Source: a virus
DNA: 30,824 nucleotides
Strand: one strand, 5' to 3'
IMG/VR virus record: IMGVR_UViG_3300034121_000727
Span: 1-30,824 of that record
Below the pieces are notes generated by a model. It was given only the letters and a program-made list of their open reading frames with translations. It was not told where the DNA came from and searched no databases. Positions 6,381 through 13,950 of this stretch are shown here, one piece after another (within the stretch, counting starts at the first letter, position 1; each line of letters starts with the position of its first letter). A program made the translations under genes and the position numbers.

Positions 6381-8384
6381 ATGCCCGTCATCCTGAAGAA
6401 CAACGCGTCCAGCATCCTCGCTACTGCGGTCAGCGCGTCCGATACCGGCATTGTGGTGGTAGACGGCAGCCAGTTCCCTACCGTCCCGGCAGCGAACTAC
6501 TTCTACGCCACACTGGTTTCGCAGGCAGGGACAACTGAGATCGTCAGGGTCACGGCACGGGCGGGCAACTCCATGACTGTTGTACGTGCACAGGACGGCT
6601 CCACAGCGGCCGGTTTCCAAGTGGGCGCGCGCGTCGAAATGCGGGTCAATGCGGCTACTCTGAGCCGGGATTCCATCTCGGTCAGAGAGTTCGGCGCTGT
6701 CGGCGACGGTGTTACCGATGACTCCGCAGCCATTCAAGCCGCATTGGATGCTGCTATTGCCTCTCTGGCGAGCCAGAGGAGCGTTACGCTTTATATCCCT
6801 GACGGCAGCTATGTTCTAGCCAGTGCTGTGACCGGGAACATTTTGGTTCAGGAGAAGACCCTTAATATTGTTGGGGGCGGTGTGGATTCTTGTTGCCTGA
6901 TAGTGACAAACACCACGGGCGGGATTTTGATCGACGCAGATAACAATAAGACAGCAGTACACCTGAGAAATGTCTGGTTTGCATGTGAAATTCCGGCGGC
7001 AGGAACAGGCTTCCGCTACAGGCAGACGCGGCAGACTGGGCCTTCTGGTCGACGCATGTTCACAGCAGAACATGTTACGTTTCGTCCTACGGTGCGGCTG
7101 TCGGCAAACTACTTTGACATTTGCTTGCATGTGGAAGGCTTTTACAGGCCTCTGCTTAATTCTGTAGTGTGCTGGCTCGGGCAGACCATGACAGCGTATG
7201 CAACAGCTATTTGCAAGATGGACAGCTGCTATGCTATGAACATCGAGAATAGTTACTTTGTTGGAAACGCGATAACCGGAATTTCGAGCGTCGGTGGCGC
7301 AGAGGAAGGCGGGTGGATTTTCAAGTCTATTGTCAACGGATCGCGTATCGGGATCAACCTGACCCGCACTGCAAGAGAGCCGAACTTTAGCTTGACTAGC
7401 AACCACATCAATACCCGCGAAGCGGGGGTTTACGTGAACGGCATCAAATTCCTTGAGGCGATCGACAACCTGATCTACTGCAAAACATACGACGAGTCCG
7501 TTGGACCTGATGCGCAACCGGTCACATTCAAGGACTTCCACTTGGTCGACTGTGATGCGTCCATTTTTATTGGCAACGGCTTTCGGACGGGCAACAACGA
7601 CAAGCGGTATCACTATTTTTGCTCACCGGGCGGTGTAGACGAATTAGGTAACGTAAAAACGAACTCGGTTGTTCGAAATATTCAGACATCTAACTCGGGC
7701 TACTACGCAGCTTTGGGCGCTGGGTACTGCCCTATAAAGGTAGATGCTACCATAAGCAATCCCAGCAACCTCTACTTTGACTTGCCGGAGTTTATATCAA
7801 ACACTGACTTTACGAGTTACCCAACTCCGTACTGGAGCGTTTCTGCACTGGCAACAAATGTTCGCATTGCTTTCGGGCAAAACATTGTATCATTTGGCGA
7901 AAGCGCAGCAAGCGTTCCGGTTTACCATTATCAAGTCTCAAGCACCCCCGCTGTCGGGGATGCCATTGTCAGCGTCCAATCAAGAGGAAATAACTCCTCA
8001 CTAACAGAGGTGACTTATAGCTCATCCAGAACACTTTTGTCAGACATAACTCCCGGAACGGAGGATGCAGCGTTCCAGCAGTTTGTTATGGTCGGCGGAG
8101 ACCTAAGGCGCGTATTTGCAGTCGGCAATGGCGTGAGCGTGGGTATCCCGTCGGGCGACCTTCTGGGAAATGGAAGTTTGAATATTGCGGGTTTTGACAC
8201 GACTGCCGGTAACCTATACGTTTCTCTCAACAATAGCGCCGGCGTTTACAGTGGGGCAGGGACGCCAGAGGGTGCCGTGGTGGCGAGAGTTGGCTCGCTA
8301 TTTCTTCGGATCAATGGCGGTGCAGGCACGACCTTTTACGTCAAGGAGTCCGGAACCGGGAATACTGGCTGGGTGGCTAAATGA
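6381..8384 (+). CDS. Tailspike, pectin-lyase-like beta-helix (667 aa)
   Basis: The ATG at 6381 follows GTGAGGA (6370-6376); an in-frame ATG at 6252 lies inside the previous gene and lacks spacing. Residues 1-95 are the anchor module shared with the upstream gene. Residues 100-122 hold the diagnostic entry to a right-handed beta-helix: S-V-R-E-FGAVGDGVTDDSAAIQ. About residues 125-500 have the short repeating strands of a pectin-lyase-fold helix (GGILIDADNNKTAV, NSYFVGNAITGI, GFRTGNNDKRYHY), the usual surface for binding or cutting capsule or O-antigen. The end (residues 600-667) carries the fibre-tip signature VARVGSLFLRINGG, TTFYVKESGTGNTGWVAK. GC content is visibly lower than around it, a common sign of exchange of receptor domains. 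Catalytic residues were not identified. Confidence 0.85.
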   Translation: MPVILKNNASSILATAVSASDTGIVVVDGSQFPTVPAANYFYATLVSQAGTTEIVRVTARAGNSMTVVRAQDGSTAAGFQVGARVEMRVNAATLSRDSISVREFGAVGDGVTDDSAAIQAALDAAIASLASQRSVTLYIPDGSYVLASAVTGNILVQEKTLNIVGGGVDSCCLIVTNTTGGILIDADNNKTAVHLRNVWFACEIPAAGTGFRYRQTRQTGPSGRRMFTAEHVTFRPTVRLSANYFDICLHVEGFYRPLLNSVVCWLGQTMTAYATAICKMDSCYAMNIENSYFVGNAITGISSVGGAEEGGWIFKSIVNGSRIGINLTRTAREPNFSLTSNHINTREAGVYVNGIKFLEAIDNLIYCKTYDESVGPDAQPVTFKDFHLVDCDASIFIGNGFRTGNNDKRYHYFCSPGGVDELGNVKTNSVVRNIQTSNSGYYAALGAGYCPIKVDATISNPSNLYFDLPEFISNTDFTSYPTPYWSVSALATNVRIAFGQNIVSFGESAASVPVYHYQVSSTPAVGDAIVSVQSRGNNSSLTEVTYSSSRTLLSDITPGTEDAAFQQFVMVGGDLRRVFAVGNGVSVGIPSGDLLGNGSLNIAGFDTTAGNLYVSLNNSAGVYSGAGTPEGAVVARVGSLFLRINGGAGTTFYVKESGTGNTGWVAK

Positions 8385-8446
8385 TAAGTCGCCGCACCGC
8401 CAAGCCAGCAGACTCAGAAGAACAATAGCCTACCTGAGGACCAGCC

Positions 8447-8740
8447 ATGACTGATGATGTACGATTCGACCGTATCGAAAAGAGCCTAGACAAGTTCAGC
8501 GACAAGCTGGACGAGTTGACCAAGGTCGTGACCGATCTTGCTAGGGTCGAGGAGCGCATGGTCACGCTGTTCAAGCGCATGGACCAATACGACCGGAGGC
8601 ATGACTTGTTAGACGGTCGTCTAACAACCGTGGAGGATAACACCACCCAGCGCGGGGTGGTGGATCGTATTCTGGACAAGGCGCTTTGGTTGGTGTTCGG
8701 TGCCGGTTTGGCCTTTGCAGTCAAGGTATTCGGGGGATGA
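8447..8740 (+). CDS. Coiled-coil protein with C-terminal membrane anchor, XhlA/holin-like (97 aa)
   Basis: ATG at 8447 with CTGAGGA (8434-8440) upstream. Residues 4-70 are a long heptad-like helix (RIEKSLDKFSDKLDELTKVV, then RVEERMVTLFKRMDQYDRR), and the last 20 (ALWLVFGAGLAFAVKVF) form a single membrane helix ending a few residues before the stop. This is the plan of hemolysin XhlA-type and related phage lysis accessory proteins. The gene heads the lysis cassette and overlaps the endolysin gene (ATGA). It may act as a second holin, a pinholin-like partner or an anti-holin; the sequence does not decide. Confidence 0.62.
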   Translation: MTDDVRFDRIEKSLDKFSDKLDELTKVVTDLARVEERMVTLFKRMDQYDRRHDLLDGRLTTVEDNTTQRGVVDRILDKALWLVFGAGLAFAVKVFGG

Positions 8741-9147
8741 GACAGTGGACAGATCGCAGCCTGACCAACCTGCACGGGGTACACTCTGACCTCCGCCGGG
8801 TCATGGACCGGGCGCTGCAGGAGGCACCGTTTGCCTTTGTCGTGACCGAAGGTCTGCGCACGCTCGCCCGGCAGAGAGAGCTTGTCAGGATCGGTGCGTC
8901 CAAGACGCTGGAGTCCCGGCACCTCACCGGCCACGCTGTCGATCTGGTGCCCTATGTGGACATCGACAAGGATGGCAGGGTCGAGGTCGAGGAGATGTAC
9001 GCGTGGCCGCTGTACCACAAGCTCGCGCCGGCCATCAAGGCTGCTGCAGCCAACGAGAAGGTCGCCCTCGTATGGGGCGGAGACTGGCGCAGCTTCAAGG
9101 ACGGCCCGCATTGGGAACTGGATCGCCGGGTCTATCCGGCAAAATGA
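8737..9147 (+). CDS. Endolysin, M15-family peptidase with an EF-hand-like loop (136 aa)
   Basis: The ATG at 8737 overlaps the upstream stop (ATGA) with a GGGGG tract directly before it. Zinc-site motifs of the M15 (VanY-like/L-Ala-D-Glu peptidase) family are present: S60-R-H62-L-T-G65-H-A-V-D69 and the late G-P-H125-W-E127, with H62, D69 and H125 as metal ligands and a Trp-Gly-Gly-Asp-Trp turn before them. Between the two motif blocks, residues 75-86 (D-I-D-K-D-G-R-V-E-V-E-E) fit the EF-hand calcium loop exactly. It lacks a signal peptide and is short, so it is a cytoplasmic enzyme that needs the holin to reach peptidoglycan cross-links. The family includes the T5 endolysin, known to depend on calcium. 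Very probably the phage lysozyme equivalent. Confidence 0.87.
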   Translation: MRQWTDRSLTNLHGVHSDLRRVMDRALQEAPFAFVVTEGLRTLARQRELVRIGASKTLESRHLTGHAVDLVPYVDIDKDGRVEVEEMYAWPLYHKLAPAIKAAAANEKVALVWGGDWRSFKDGPHWELDRRVYPAK

Positions 9148-9157
9148 GGAGAAGATC

Positions 9158-9328
9158 ATGACTGGTGAACAAATCGCAGGCGTCGTTCGCGCTATCGTTG
9201 CTGCTCTTGGTGGGTACTTTGTCGGCCAAGGTGTGACTGATGCCGAGACGGTCGCTACCGTCGGCGGCGCCGCCGCCACGCTGGCCGCTGCTCTCTGGTC
9301 GATCTACGCCAAGCGCAAGGCCGAGTGA
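9158..9328 (+). CDS. Holin (56 aa, two membrane helices)
   Basis: ATG at 9158 after TGAGGAGAAG (the upstream TGA plus AGGAG), a strong ribosome site. The product is 56 residues. Two hydrophobic helices are seen: about residues 6-23 (AGVVRAIVAALGGYFVGQ) and 31-49 (ATVGGAAATLAAALWSIY), joined by an acidic turn (TDAET), and a C-terminus KRKAE. This is the plan of a class II holin that forms membrane holes to release the endolysin. It sits directly after the endolysin and overlaps the next gene (TGATG). A short size with few polar residues and a basic tail fits the family. Too short for most ORF lists, but position and topology make it convincing. Confidence 0.75.
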   Translation: MTGEQIAGVVRAIVAALGGYFVGQGVTDAETVATVGGAAATLAAALWSIYAKRKAE

Positions 9329-9552
9329 TGGTCTGGCGGGTACTCCTCTCGCTGCTCTTGGCTCCGCTTGCCCTAGCGGCGAGCTGGTTTGGTGGCAGGA
9401 AGTTGGCCCAGACTGACGCCAAGCTGGAGGTAGCCCTGCATAATCTGAAGGTCGTACGCGCAGCAGAGGAGATCGAGGATGAAGTGGAAGTTCTTAGCCC
9501 TGATGCCCTTAGGACTAGGGCTCGTGTCTGGGTGCGCAAGCCCGACAGATGA
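9328..9552 (+). CDS. Inner-membrane spanin subunit, Rz-like (74 aa)
   Basis: ATG at 9328 shares a base with the holin stop (TGATG); an in-frame GTG one codon earlier is less likely. Residues 2-22 (VWRVLLSLLLAPLALAA) are an N-terminal membrane anchor without a cleavage site, followed by a hydrophilic, helical, charged part (TDAKLEVALHNLKVVRAAEE) and a basic end. It resembles a short i-spanin that links the inner membrane to the lipoprotein encoded within its 3' end. Together they fuse inner and outer membranes in the last lysis step. The lipoprotein gene starts inside this one at 9479 in another frame, the arrangement typical of Rz/Rz1 pairs. Length is short for Rz, hence moderate certainty. 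Confidence 0.62.
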   Translation: MVWRVLLSLLLAPLALAASWFGGRKLAQTDAKLEVALHNLKVVRAAEEIEDEVEVLSPDALRTRARVWVRKPDR

Positions 9553-9679
9553 GTGCCTGTGGACAGAAACGCTATACTACGGCAGCGACAACGTGGTAGA
9601 CTGGTTGGCAGCGAACGATCCGTCGCTGTTGACGGGAGTGACGTCGCACAACGAGAAGCGAGAGGAGTTCTGCAAATGA
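9479..9679 (+). CDS. Outer-membrane lipoprotein, o-spanin (Rz1)-like (66 aa)
   Basis: ATG at 9479 lies inside the Rz-like gene (74-base overlap, other frame), preceded by GAGGAGATCGAGG. Residues 1-18 form a signal peptide (MKWKFLALMPLGLGLV) ending in the lipobox V-S-G-C, with C19 as lipidation site. The mature part has two further Cys (C25 and C65 or nearby) and a pattern seen in phage lysis lipoproteins: a 'CLW' near the start, a 'S-D' turn, 'TGVTSHNE' and a final Cys. It lacks the Pro-rich segment common in Rz1 of lambda. The role is inferred from nested position and lipobox. It overlaps the next gene by ATGA. Confidence 0.68.
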   Translation: MKWKFLALMPLGLGLVSGCASPTDECLWTETLYYGSDNVVDWLAANDPSLLTGVTSHNEKREEFCK

Positions 9680-9777
9680 AGAAACCTGCCCCCAAGTTCA
9701 CCCCCTGCCCGGGTTGCCCGGCGCCGAAGAAGTGCAGCGCCATGGGCTCGTGCATGAAGAAGGCCGGCAAGAAGTGA
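9676..9777 (+). CDS. Cys4 miniprotein (33 aa)
   Basis: ATG at 9676 overlaps the lipoprotein stop, and its TGA at 9775-9777 overlaps the GTG of the next gene, so it fits the coupled chain exactly. The 33 residues hold four Cys spaced C-x2-C-x5-C-x5-C inside a Lys-rich frame (PCPGCPAPKKCSAMGSC), like a tiny zinc-binding knuckle or a disulfide knot. Function unknown; I recall similar 30-40-residue Cys/Lys-rich proteins in other phages. Because it is so short the call rests on context and the Cys pattern. Confidence 0.58.
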   Translation: MKKPAPKFTPCPGCPAPKKCSAMGSCMKKAGKK

Positions 9778-12212
9778 CCACGACCAAGATCACCGAGTTC
9801 AAGGGGGCGCTCCCACGAATCTCCCCCGAGCTGCTACCCGGCACTGCAGCCCAAACGGCTGTGGGCGTCAAGCTGTACTCCGGTGATCTTACCCCCACTC
9901 CCGTACCAGTGGTTGCCGCAGCGGCTGGCCGCACCGGTGCAATCCGCACACTCTATGCGTTACGGGAGCCAGTGACCGACGCCCTAGAGTGGCTCACATG
10001 GGCGAACGACGTCAACATTGCGACGCCGGCTGCTGATGAGCTGGACGAGCAGAGGTTCTACTATACCGGCGACGGCAAGCCGAAGGTCAGCACCTACGCC
10101 CTAGCGACTGCGGGGGCAATACCGTTCCCCGTAGCCGGCGGCTACTACGACCTCGGTCTGCCGCTCCCGACCGCTACACCTGCGGCGGTCCCCACGACAT
10201 TCACCCTCGCGACCTCGGCAAGCGTGGCCCGCGATGGCGGCGGCAACGTCACATTGGTGACGGGTACTGCACACAACTTGAAGGACGGGGCGCTTGCTAC
10301 GGTCTCCGGGTTCTCCTATCGAACTGGCACCTACTCACGCACACTGGCCGTCATCACCGTGACTATTACTGGTCACGGACTGGTGACGGGCACGCGAATC
10401 TTTATCGAGTTCACATCCGGTACTGCCACGACCAACTCGTATGTGGTGACTGTCACTGGGGCAAACACGTTCACCGTGAACGACACTGTGTCTGGCACTA
10501 CCTCCGGTAACTGTCGCTGGGACATCCGTGATTTCAACATCACGACGACGATGACCGTCATCAACTCGACGACGCTGACCTACTTCTCATCCGGGGCGCA
10601 GGTTGCGGCCACGGCAATCACAGACGGCAAGCTCGACCTTGGCGGGCTGGTGCAGTCGCGGTCGTATCTGTACACGTGGTACACCCCTTGGGAGGAGGAG
10701 TCGATTGGGTCAGAGCCGTCGACGGCAATCTTCATCAAGGAAGGCCAGATCGTCACCATCTCCGGGCTGCCTACGGCGCCGCCCGCCGGCTCCAACTTCA
10801 TCCGCGGCATCCGACTCTACCGCACGCTGGCGGCAACAGCAGACACTGCTGAGGCGGACTACTTCCGGTTGGCCACCCTCTGGTTCCCGCAGGCGATTTC
10901 TTCTGTTGCCCGCGCCGGCGACACTGTGACGCTCACGTTCTCCGAACCGCACAAGTTCCTCGACGGCGACCGGTTCAAGCTGTCCGGTTGCAGTGACGCA
11001 AGCTTCAACATCACCGGTGGCGTGGTGGTGGCGGTCCCTACAAGCCGAACCCTCACGTACGCGCAGACTGCCGCCGACGTGACCACCACGTCCGCTACGG
11101 GTACGGTGTACTACGACGTCTCTGAGAACCCGCCGGTCGACCCTGCACGGTACTGGGGGGATGCGTCCTACGACTTCGTCGACGACTTCAACTACCGCAG
11201 CCTGCTGACCATTCTGGAGTCCAGCGAGTTCGATGCTCCGCCCGAGGACCTGACCGGACTGACCGTCATCCAGAACAACATCATGGTGGGGTTTGCCGGC
11301 AACGACATCTACTTCAGTGAGCCTAACAAGTTTCACGCATGGCCGAACAAGTACAAGATTTCGCTTGAGTACAACGTCGTTGGCATGGTCGCTCTGGGTA
11401 GTGACCTGTTGGTGATGACAGAGGGCTACCCGTATGCAATCTCCGGGTCCGACCCATCAGTGCTTTCGGTCAGCCGCTACTCCACGAACTACCCATGCCT
11501 GAGCGCCCGCAGCATTGTTCAGACCGACGTCGGGGTCATGTATGCGACCCATGAGGGGCTTGCTCTGGCGTCGTTTACCGGCGGGGTGCAGATCGTGACT
11601 GCCCCGGCCCACAGCCCAGACACATGGAATCTTGCACTAAACCCGACCACTATCGTCGGCGCGTTCTACGACAGCATGTACTTTGCCTCGCACAGCACCG
11701 GCTCGTTCTTTTACCGCCGCAGCCAAGATGGCCAGTCCCCCGGGGACTTCGTCAGCTACGCGCCGGTCTTCACCGCCACATGGTTCGATCCAGTGGGCGG
11801 GTTCCTCTACTACACGACGGGCGTCGACGGCGACATCGTGCGGTGGGACGACCCGGCGCAGCCCAATGCCGACTACACGTGGAAGTCCAAGGTGTTCATC
11901 TCGCAGGAGCCCTTCAACATGGGCGCGGCGAGAGTGGTCGCGGATTATGCAGGTGTGGTCATCCCGCCCGTCTGGGATACGTACGATGTCACTTGGGAAG
12001 GTGCAGATGTGACGTGGGACGTTACCGAGCAGCTGTCCTTCAAGTTGTTCGCTGACAAGGCACTGGTTGCAACTATTGGCCTGTCGAGTAGTGATGTCTT
12101 CCGGCTGCCAACAGGGTACAAGACAGACACCTATGAGGTAGAACTCACAGGCACGGTTCGGGTACGCTCTGTTCATATGGGTGAGACACCCACATCGCTA
12201 AAGAGGTCCTGA
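9774..12212 (+). CDS. Tail nozzle-like protein, tubular-B-like (812 aa)
   Basis: The start is the GTG at 9774, which overlaps the upstream stop; the in-frame ATG at 9714 lies inside the miniprotein gene and is unlikely. The first 40 residues (TKITEFKGALPRISPELL, then P-G-T-A-A-Q-T-A-V-G-V-KLYSGDL) match a podovirus tail nozzle start, 'F-x-G-x-x-P-R-x-x-x-x-L-L-P-x-x-x-A-Q'. Residues 460-760 have many short strands with repeated NDIYFSEP, GYPYAISGS, GVMYATHEGL, typical of a beta-propeller-like tail-tip protein. About residues 150-230 and 378-445 hold three copies of a small beta domain (HNLKDGA, HGLVTGT, HKFLDGD). Role: DNA channel below the neck, inferred from similarity to tail tubular B proteins. 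Confidence 0.7.
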   Translation: MTTTKITEFKGALPRISPELLPGTAAQTAVGVKLYSGDLTPTPVPVVAAAAGRTGAIRTLYALREPVTDALEWLTWANDVNIATPAADELDEQRFYYTGDGKPKVSTYALATAGAIPFPVAGGYYDLGLPLPTATPAAVPTTFTLATSASVARDGGGNVTLVTGTAHNLKDGALATVSGFSYRTGTYSRTLAVITVTITGHGLVTGTRIFIEFTSGTATTNSYVVTVTGANTFTVNDTVSGTTSGNCRWDIRDFNITTTMTVINSTTLTYFSSGAQVAATAITDGKLDLGGLVQSRSYLYTWYTPWEEESIGSEPSTAIFIKEGQIVTISGLPTAPPAGSNFIRGIRLYRTLAATADTAEADYFRLATLWFPQAISSVARAGDTVTLTFSEPHKFLDGDRFKLSGCSDASFNITGGVVVAVPTSRTLTYAQTAADVTTTSATGTVYYDVSENPPVDPARYWGDASYDFVDDFNYRSLLTILESSEFDAPPEDLTGLTVIQNNIMVGFAGNDIYFSEPNKFHAWPNKYKISLEYNVVGMVALGSDLLVMTEGYPYAISGSDPSVLSVSRYSTNYPCLSARSIVQTDVGVMYATHEGLALASFTGGVQIVTAPAHSPDTWNLALNPTTIVGAFYDSMYFASHSTGSFFYRRSQDGQSPGDFVSYAPVFTATWFDPVGGFLYYTTGVDGDIVRWDDPAQPNADYTWKSKVFISQEPFNMGAARVVADYAGVVIPPVWDTYDVTWEGADVTWDVTEQLSFKLFADKALVATIGLSSSDVFRLPTGYKTDTYEVELTGTVRVRSVHMGETPTSLKRS

Positions 12213-12559
12213 TGTCGCGTTTTGCAGGAATACCCAGTCTGCCGCAGGTCGGTGTCGAGGAGTGGCAGTCGCGCATCTTGGGGGCCATGAAGCAGAACAT
12301 CGAGCTGTTGATCGGCACCCGTGGTGAGCAGGATGCCTCTAGCCGTGCAGTACTGAAGTCTGGTATAGCAATCACACGCGCGCCCGAACCGACGTTACGC
12401 GCAGTATCTGCGGTGGGCTCAGGGTTTTCGATAAGCGGTGCGCAGGTGCCGTCGCTATCTGACTATCAGGCACTTGTCAAAGATGTACAGTCCCTGACCA
12501 ATGACGTCGCCCAGCTTCGGGCTACGGTGAACACGCTGATCTCACAGTTGAGGAGCTAA
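12212..12559 (+). CDS. Small structural protein with C-terminal coiled coil (115 aa)
   Basis: ATG at 12212 overlaps the nozzle stop (TGATG), with AAAGAGG (12198-12204) upstream. The N-terminal 50 residues start MSRFAGIPSLPQVGVEEWQS and carry a helix (MKQNIELLIGTRGEQ). The middle is a short strand-rich stretch (PEPTLRAVSAVGSGFS), and the last 35 residues form a heptad helix (LVKDVQSLTNDVAQLRATV). This 'PxLPxV-E-W...KENIELL-G-R' beginning is one I recall in proteins next to nozzle genes, so it is probably a virion protein, possibly a plug or tail-tip trimer. No enzymatic motif. Confidence 0.55.
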   Translation: MSRFAGIPSLPQVGVEEWQSRILGAMKQNIELLIGTRGEQDASSRAVLKSGIAITRAPEPTLRAVSAVGSGFSISGAQVPSLSDYQALVKDVQSLTNDVAQLRATVNTLISQLRS

Positions 12560-12561
12560 CC

Positions 12562-13950
12562 ATGGCCCGCAGTCCTTCCAGTGGTGGCTACACCAGCGTT
12601 CGAGACATGTTTGACGGCGGCGGTGCGGGCCAAAAAGGCGACACGTTCGTGGGTGGCGCACTCTCAGGGACCGCAAATGCGCTAGGGGTGACCCCCCTCG
12701 GCAGCCGCCAGACGGCGGGGCTTCGCACACCGACCTCGTCGGACCGCCCGAAGAAACGGCCGGACGTGGTCATGACAGGTGACCGCGAGAATCGCCAGTA
12801 CCTTGACACGACCACTGGGCAGCAGTTCGCCGAGCCTGACTACTCCGCGTTCTCCATCCAAGGGTTGACGTCGTCTGACCCTGCGAACGTCGCGCGCAAC
12901 CGCTACGGCGCGCAACAGCAGTACCTGCCCTCGGTCAGCACCGGGTCACGGAGAGAGGCCCCCGCAGCGGTTGAGGCACCCGCAGCTCCTCTGGACTCCA
13001 TGGACGCAGGTAACCTCGCTGGCGAGGAGGCGAGCCGCAGGAACGCAGAGCGGTCGCAGGTCCCGACCTACGAGGCTGGCGGGATGGTTGGCCCCGGTGG
13101 TGTGCCGCAGCGCCCTTCGACGACGTCCTTGGACCTGCCGCCTGCGCTCGCGCGCATGTTGGCCATGCCTGTCCAGTCGTTCGCCATGGGCGGGATGGTT
13201 GGCCCCGGTGGGATGCCGCGGCGCCCGATGCAGTCCTACGCAGAAGGTGGAATGGTTGGCCCCGGCGGTGCGCCGCAGCGCCCGATGGCGTCTTCACCAA
13301 TGGCGATGAATGTCGCCCAGCAAGGCGGGGCCCCCGTTGTGGGTTTGGCCCCCCAAGGCGGGCAGGGCCGTCCGCTTAACTTCGCCGCGATCGACCAGCA
13401 GGCGCAGCAGTTCATGCAGCAGAACCCGCAGCAGGTGGAGCAGATCAAGGCAGAGGTGCAGCAGTCCATGGCTTCGGGCGAGGTCGACGCCCAGAGCCTG
13501 AACATGTTCGTGCAGGTGGCCACCACGGCCCTGCAGAACCCGGAGATGTGGCCGCAGCTGCGGCAGGTCCTGATCCAGCAGGGCATGCTGGACGCCGAGG
13601 ATGTCAGCGAGGAGTACGACCAAGGGTTCTTGATCATCCTCTACATCATCGGGAAGACGATGGGTGGTGGGCAGATGACGACCCCCGGCCCGCAGCAAGC
13701 GATGCCGATGTCCGCCGGCCAGAGCCCGCAGATGTCCATGGTCAAGGGCGGTGCGCTGCCTGCCAAGAGTGGGAATCCCGACGGGTCGATCCCGATCAAC
13801 GCCCACGAGGGTGAGTACGTCATCCCGGCCGATGTCACACGCAGGCTCGGCACGGATCATTTTGACAAGCTTATTGCCAAAGCTCGTGGTACGAACGGCA
13901 AAGCCGCCAGCGACAACGGCGACGACGACAGCTACGAAGGAGACATGTGA
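12562..13950 (+). CDS. Virion protein with GGMVGPGG repeats (462 aa)
   Basis: ATG at 12562 is two bases after the upstream stop; GAGGAG at 12551-12556 is the ribosome site. The protein is low in predicted fold in its first 250 residues (Ser, Gly, Pro rich) with three repeats of GGMVGPGG near residues 174, 211 and 230. Then follows a Gln-rich helical block (QQAQQFMQQNPQQVEQIKAE) and a C-terminal segment (INAHEGEYVIPADVTRRLG, then T-D-H-F-D-K-L-I-A-K-A) that I recognise as a conserved end in phage internal or tail-region proteins ('HEGEYVIPADVVRKLG'). The acidic end DNGDDDSYEGD is next to the stop. Position between nozzle and ejection genes suggests an internal virion or scaffolding role; unproven. 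Confidence 0.62.
   Translation: MARSPSSGGYTSVRDMFDGGGAGQKGDTFVGGALSGTANALGVTPLGSRQTAGLRTPTSSDRPKKRPDVVMTGDRENRQYLDTTTGQQFAEPDYSAFSIQGLTSSDPANVARNRYGAQQQYLPSVSTGSRREAPAAVEAPAAPLDSMDAGNLAGEEASRRNAERSQVPTYEAGGMVGPGGVPQRPSTTSLDLPPALARMLAMPVQSFAMGGMVGPGGMPRRPMQSYAEGGMVGPGGAPQRPMASSPMAMNVAQQGGAPVVGLAPQGGQGRPLNFAAIDQQAQQFMQQNPQQVEQIKAEVQQSMASGEVDAQSLNMFVQVATTALQNPEMWPQLRQVLIQQGMLDAEDVSEEYDQGFLIILYIIGKTMGGGQMTTPGPQQAMPMSAGQSPQMSMVKGGALPAKSGNPDGSIPINAHEGEYVIPADVTRRLGTDHFDKLIAKARGTNGKAASDNGDDDSYEGDM
13081..13286 (+). repeat. Triplicated GGMVGPGG-coding repeat
   Basis: Three copies of an about 38-bp unit begin at 13081, 13192 and 13249. Each starts GG(G/A)ATGGTTGGCCCCGG and continues with codons for a Pro-Gln/Arg-Arg-Pro turn. 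The spacing is 111 and 57 bases. The unit encodes GGMVGPGG followed by x-P-[QR]-R-P. Copies differ at a few bases, so the repeats are old rather than a recent slip. Confidence 0.8.

Noticed and set aside
8381-8428. 15-codon reading frame overlapping the spike stop (ATGA)
   Set aside because: Position is suggestive, but the peptide is too short and has no recognisable pattern; no separate support for translation.
9714-9773. Earlier ATG start for the nozzle protein
   Set aside because: It would read through the Cys4 miniprotein gene in another frame; the GTG at 9774 matches the family-like N-terminus and overlaps the previous stop.
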